From CAYXTC01 sp964468405 (GTDB lineage Bacteria > Patescibacteriota > Minisyncoccia > Minisyncoccales > GWA2-38-27), in the NCBI GenBank assembly GCA_964468405.1, contig CAYXTC010000031.1, positions 1 through 5,796 on the forward strand: a DNA stretch of 5,796 bases. The letters run 5' to 3'. The position numbers and the translations under genes are program-made. This document shows, piece after piece, positions 4,572 through 5,796 of the stretch. Each line of letters begins with the position of its first letter. Positions within the stretch are counted from its first letter, which is position 1. Under the pieces are notes generated by a model. That model was not told the DNA's origin. It did no database searches and saw only the letters and a program-made list of their open reading frames with translations.

Positions 4572-5796
4572 AGCTCCTCTTCGACTATTTTCCTGTCGTC
4601 CCAGGGAATTTTTTTGCCGTTTGCCACACACATCCAAGGCTCAGAACCCTTTCCTGTAATAATAACGTTATCCCCGGGGCTTGCTAAATCAAGCGCTTTC
4701 TTAATCGCTTTTCTGCGGTCTAAAATTTCAAGACAGTTCCTCCCCAAAACCCCGCTTTTCACGTCAGAAATAATTTTTTGGGGGTCTTCATCATAAGGAT
4801 CTTCGTTTGTAATAATTATCTGATCGCAGTATTTTGAGGCTATCCCCCCCAGGACGGGCCTCTTCCATCTATCCCGTCCGCCGCCGCAGGCACCGAGTAC
4901 GCATATCATTTTCCCCTTACCTTTCACCCCTTTATAAACCTTTTCCAAGGCAGCGGGGGTATGGGCATAGTCCACAATTACAGAAAAGGGCTTCTTAACT
5001 ACTATTTCCATTCTCCCGGGCATTTCTTTTATTTCTTCTAGGGCCTGTTTGCATTCTTTCGGGCCTATGCCCTCGGAGACGGCCACCGTAATGGCTGCCA
5101 AACTATTGTAGGCATTAAATTCACCTATTAGCCCGAGATTGAATTTCACTCCCCGGACTACAAAACTAATGCCCTTTTCGTCCGAAGACAGCAAAGATCC
5201 CCTTAAAACTGAAATTTGTTTGTTCTCTTTGTTTTTTAGGGTATAGCCGTATTTCTTTTCTGCCTTTTCTTTCAAGAAGTACCCAACGCTTTCATCGTCC
5301 AGATTAAGGATATGGCTTTTTTGGGCTTGTTTGAAAAGTTTTAGCTTGGCCTTTCTGTAGTTTTCAAATCCTTTATGGGACTCTATGTGCTCTGGGCTTA
5401 AATTAGTAAAAACAGCCTTGTCAAAAGATATAAATTTGTGCCGATATTGCTTAATGCCTTCTGAGGTTACCTCCAAAACGCAGTAGTCGCATTCTCTTTT
5501 TACCGCTTTTCGTATAAATCCCTGGATTTTAAACCGCCCCGGCATTGTCATCTTAAGTTTATTCTCCCATTTGTCATCCCCTATCTGAAAATTAATAGAA
5601 GACAGAGAGGAAACTTTAGCCCCTGACTCTTCCAAAATTTTGGCAATCAGGGTAACAACCGTAGACTTTCCGGAAGTCCCGGTAACCCCGATTACGCATA
5701 TGCGCCGGGAAGGAAATAAATTAACAAGGGCTCCTGCTAGGGCAAGCAGGTAGTGGTAAATATTTAAAACAAAGCCTGGCGTTATTTTCTTAATGC
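4568..5796 (-). CDS. murE: MurE-like Mur ligase lacking the N-terminal domain, 5'-truncated
   Basis: MurE adds the third amino acid to UDP-MurNAc-L-Ala-D-Glu in cytoplasmic peptidoglycan synthesis, using ATP. The frame is open from the window edge for 408 codons (TTG at 5635 is internal). The first visible residues, ITPGFVLNIYHYLLALAGAL, form a hydrophobic stretch where other MurE proteins have a UDP-binding domain; the P-loop VTGTSGKST follows at visible residues 37-45. Then come EVTSEG (108-113, usual form EVSSHAL), TNLSPEHIESH (130-140), YRKAK with probable carbamylated K150, GEFNAYNSLAA, PGRMEIV, VDYAHTPAALE, GACGGGRDRWKRP, and GKGSE where GKGHE is usual. The DNPR motif that grips meso-diaminopimelate is replaced by EDPY (4793-4804), so the amino acid added cannot be assumed. 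These features match Patescibacteria-type ligases as I know them. Family firm, exact substrate uncertain. Confidence 0.9.
   Translation of the reverse strand, partial: IKKITPGFVLNIYHYLLALAGALVNLFPSRRICVIGVTGTSGKSTVVTLIAKILEESGAKVSSLSSINFQIGDDKWENKLKMTMPGRFKIQGFIRKAVKRECDYCVLEVTSEGIKQYRHKFISFDKAVFTNLSPEHIESHKGFENYRKAKLKLFKQAQKSHILNLDDESVGYFLKEKAEKKYGYTLKNKENKQISVLRGSLLSSDEKGISFVVRGVKFNLGLIGEFNAYNSLAAITVAVSEGIGPKECKQALEEIKEMPGRMEIVVKKPFSVIVDYAHTPAALEKVYKGVKGKGKMICVLGACGGGRDRWKRPVLGGIASKYCDQIIITNEDPYDEDPQKIISDVKSGVLGRNCLEILDRRKAIKKALDLASPGDNVIITGKGSEPWMCVANGKKIPWDDRKIVEEEL

Noticed and set aside
4393..4659. Plus-strand frame across the small RNA region and the murE end
   Set aside because: It runs antisense to murE and through the stem-loops, has no ribosome binding site, and its product resembles nothing.
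5633..5635. TTG at 5635 as true start of the Mur ligase gene
   Set aside because: The upstream frame encodes the ATP-binding P-loop, so the real start lies beyond the window.
1..5796. TGA recoded as glycine, as in some Patescibacteria lineages
   Set aside because: All frames are intact without in-frame TGA, and TGA ends murE, the membrane peptide and the basic peptide at sensible places.

Overview
The window looks like a piece of a Candidate Phyla Radiation (Patescibacteria, Parcubacteria-like) genome. The main evidence is the Mur ligase at the right edge: it has no room for the usual N-terminal UDP-binding domain, and a short hydrophobic segment sits just before its P-loop instead, a form I associate with these lineages. 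Compact spacing, very small genes, an A/T-rich lysine-heavy coding style and a stand-alone bacterial Elp3 fit that placement. No ribosomal RNA or other phylogenetic marker is present, so the assignment is inference. TGA, TAG and TAA all act as ordinary stops and no frame needs recoding.

Layout, left to right. 2-1393 (+) is the 3' end of an Elp3-type radical SAM/GNAT enzyme, missing only its N-terminus. It converges on a minus-strand series across a 112-base gap with no clear terminator. On the minus strand, in transcription order (right to left), come: a 5'-truncated MurE-like ligase (5796-4568); a probable free-standing structured small RNA (about 4537-4411) with its own promoter over the murE stop codon and its own terminator; a 50-residue single-pass membrane protein (4331-4179) with a strong Shine-Dalgarno, promoter and terminator; rtcB, an RNA ligase (4115-2688); a 52-residue very basic protein (2580-2422); and a NIF3/DUF34-family metalloprotein (2444-1506) whose start overlaps the end of that small gene by 23 bases.

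Two of the large genes act on RNA (Elp3 on the tRNA wobble uridine, RtcB on broken or spliced RNA), one builds cell wall (MurE-like), and the NIF3-like protein has no settled function. The minus strand appears to be split into short transcription units: murE, the small RNA, the membrane peptide with or without rtcB, then the basic peptide with nif3.

The most interesting part is 4411-4571. It holds a near-consensus promoter, an imperfect 11-pair closing stem, two internal hairpins and a terminator hairpin, no ATG, GTG or TTG start in the transcript, and CU-rich loops able to pair with Shine-Dalgarno sequences. It resembles no RNA family I recognise. I see no tRNA, rRNA, CRISPR array, insertion sequence or phage gene.
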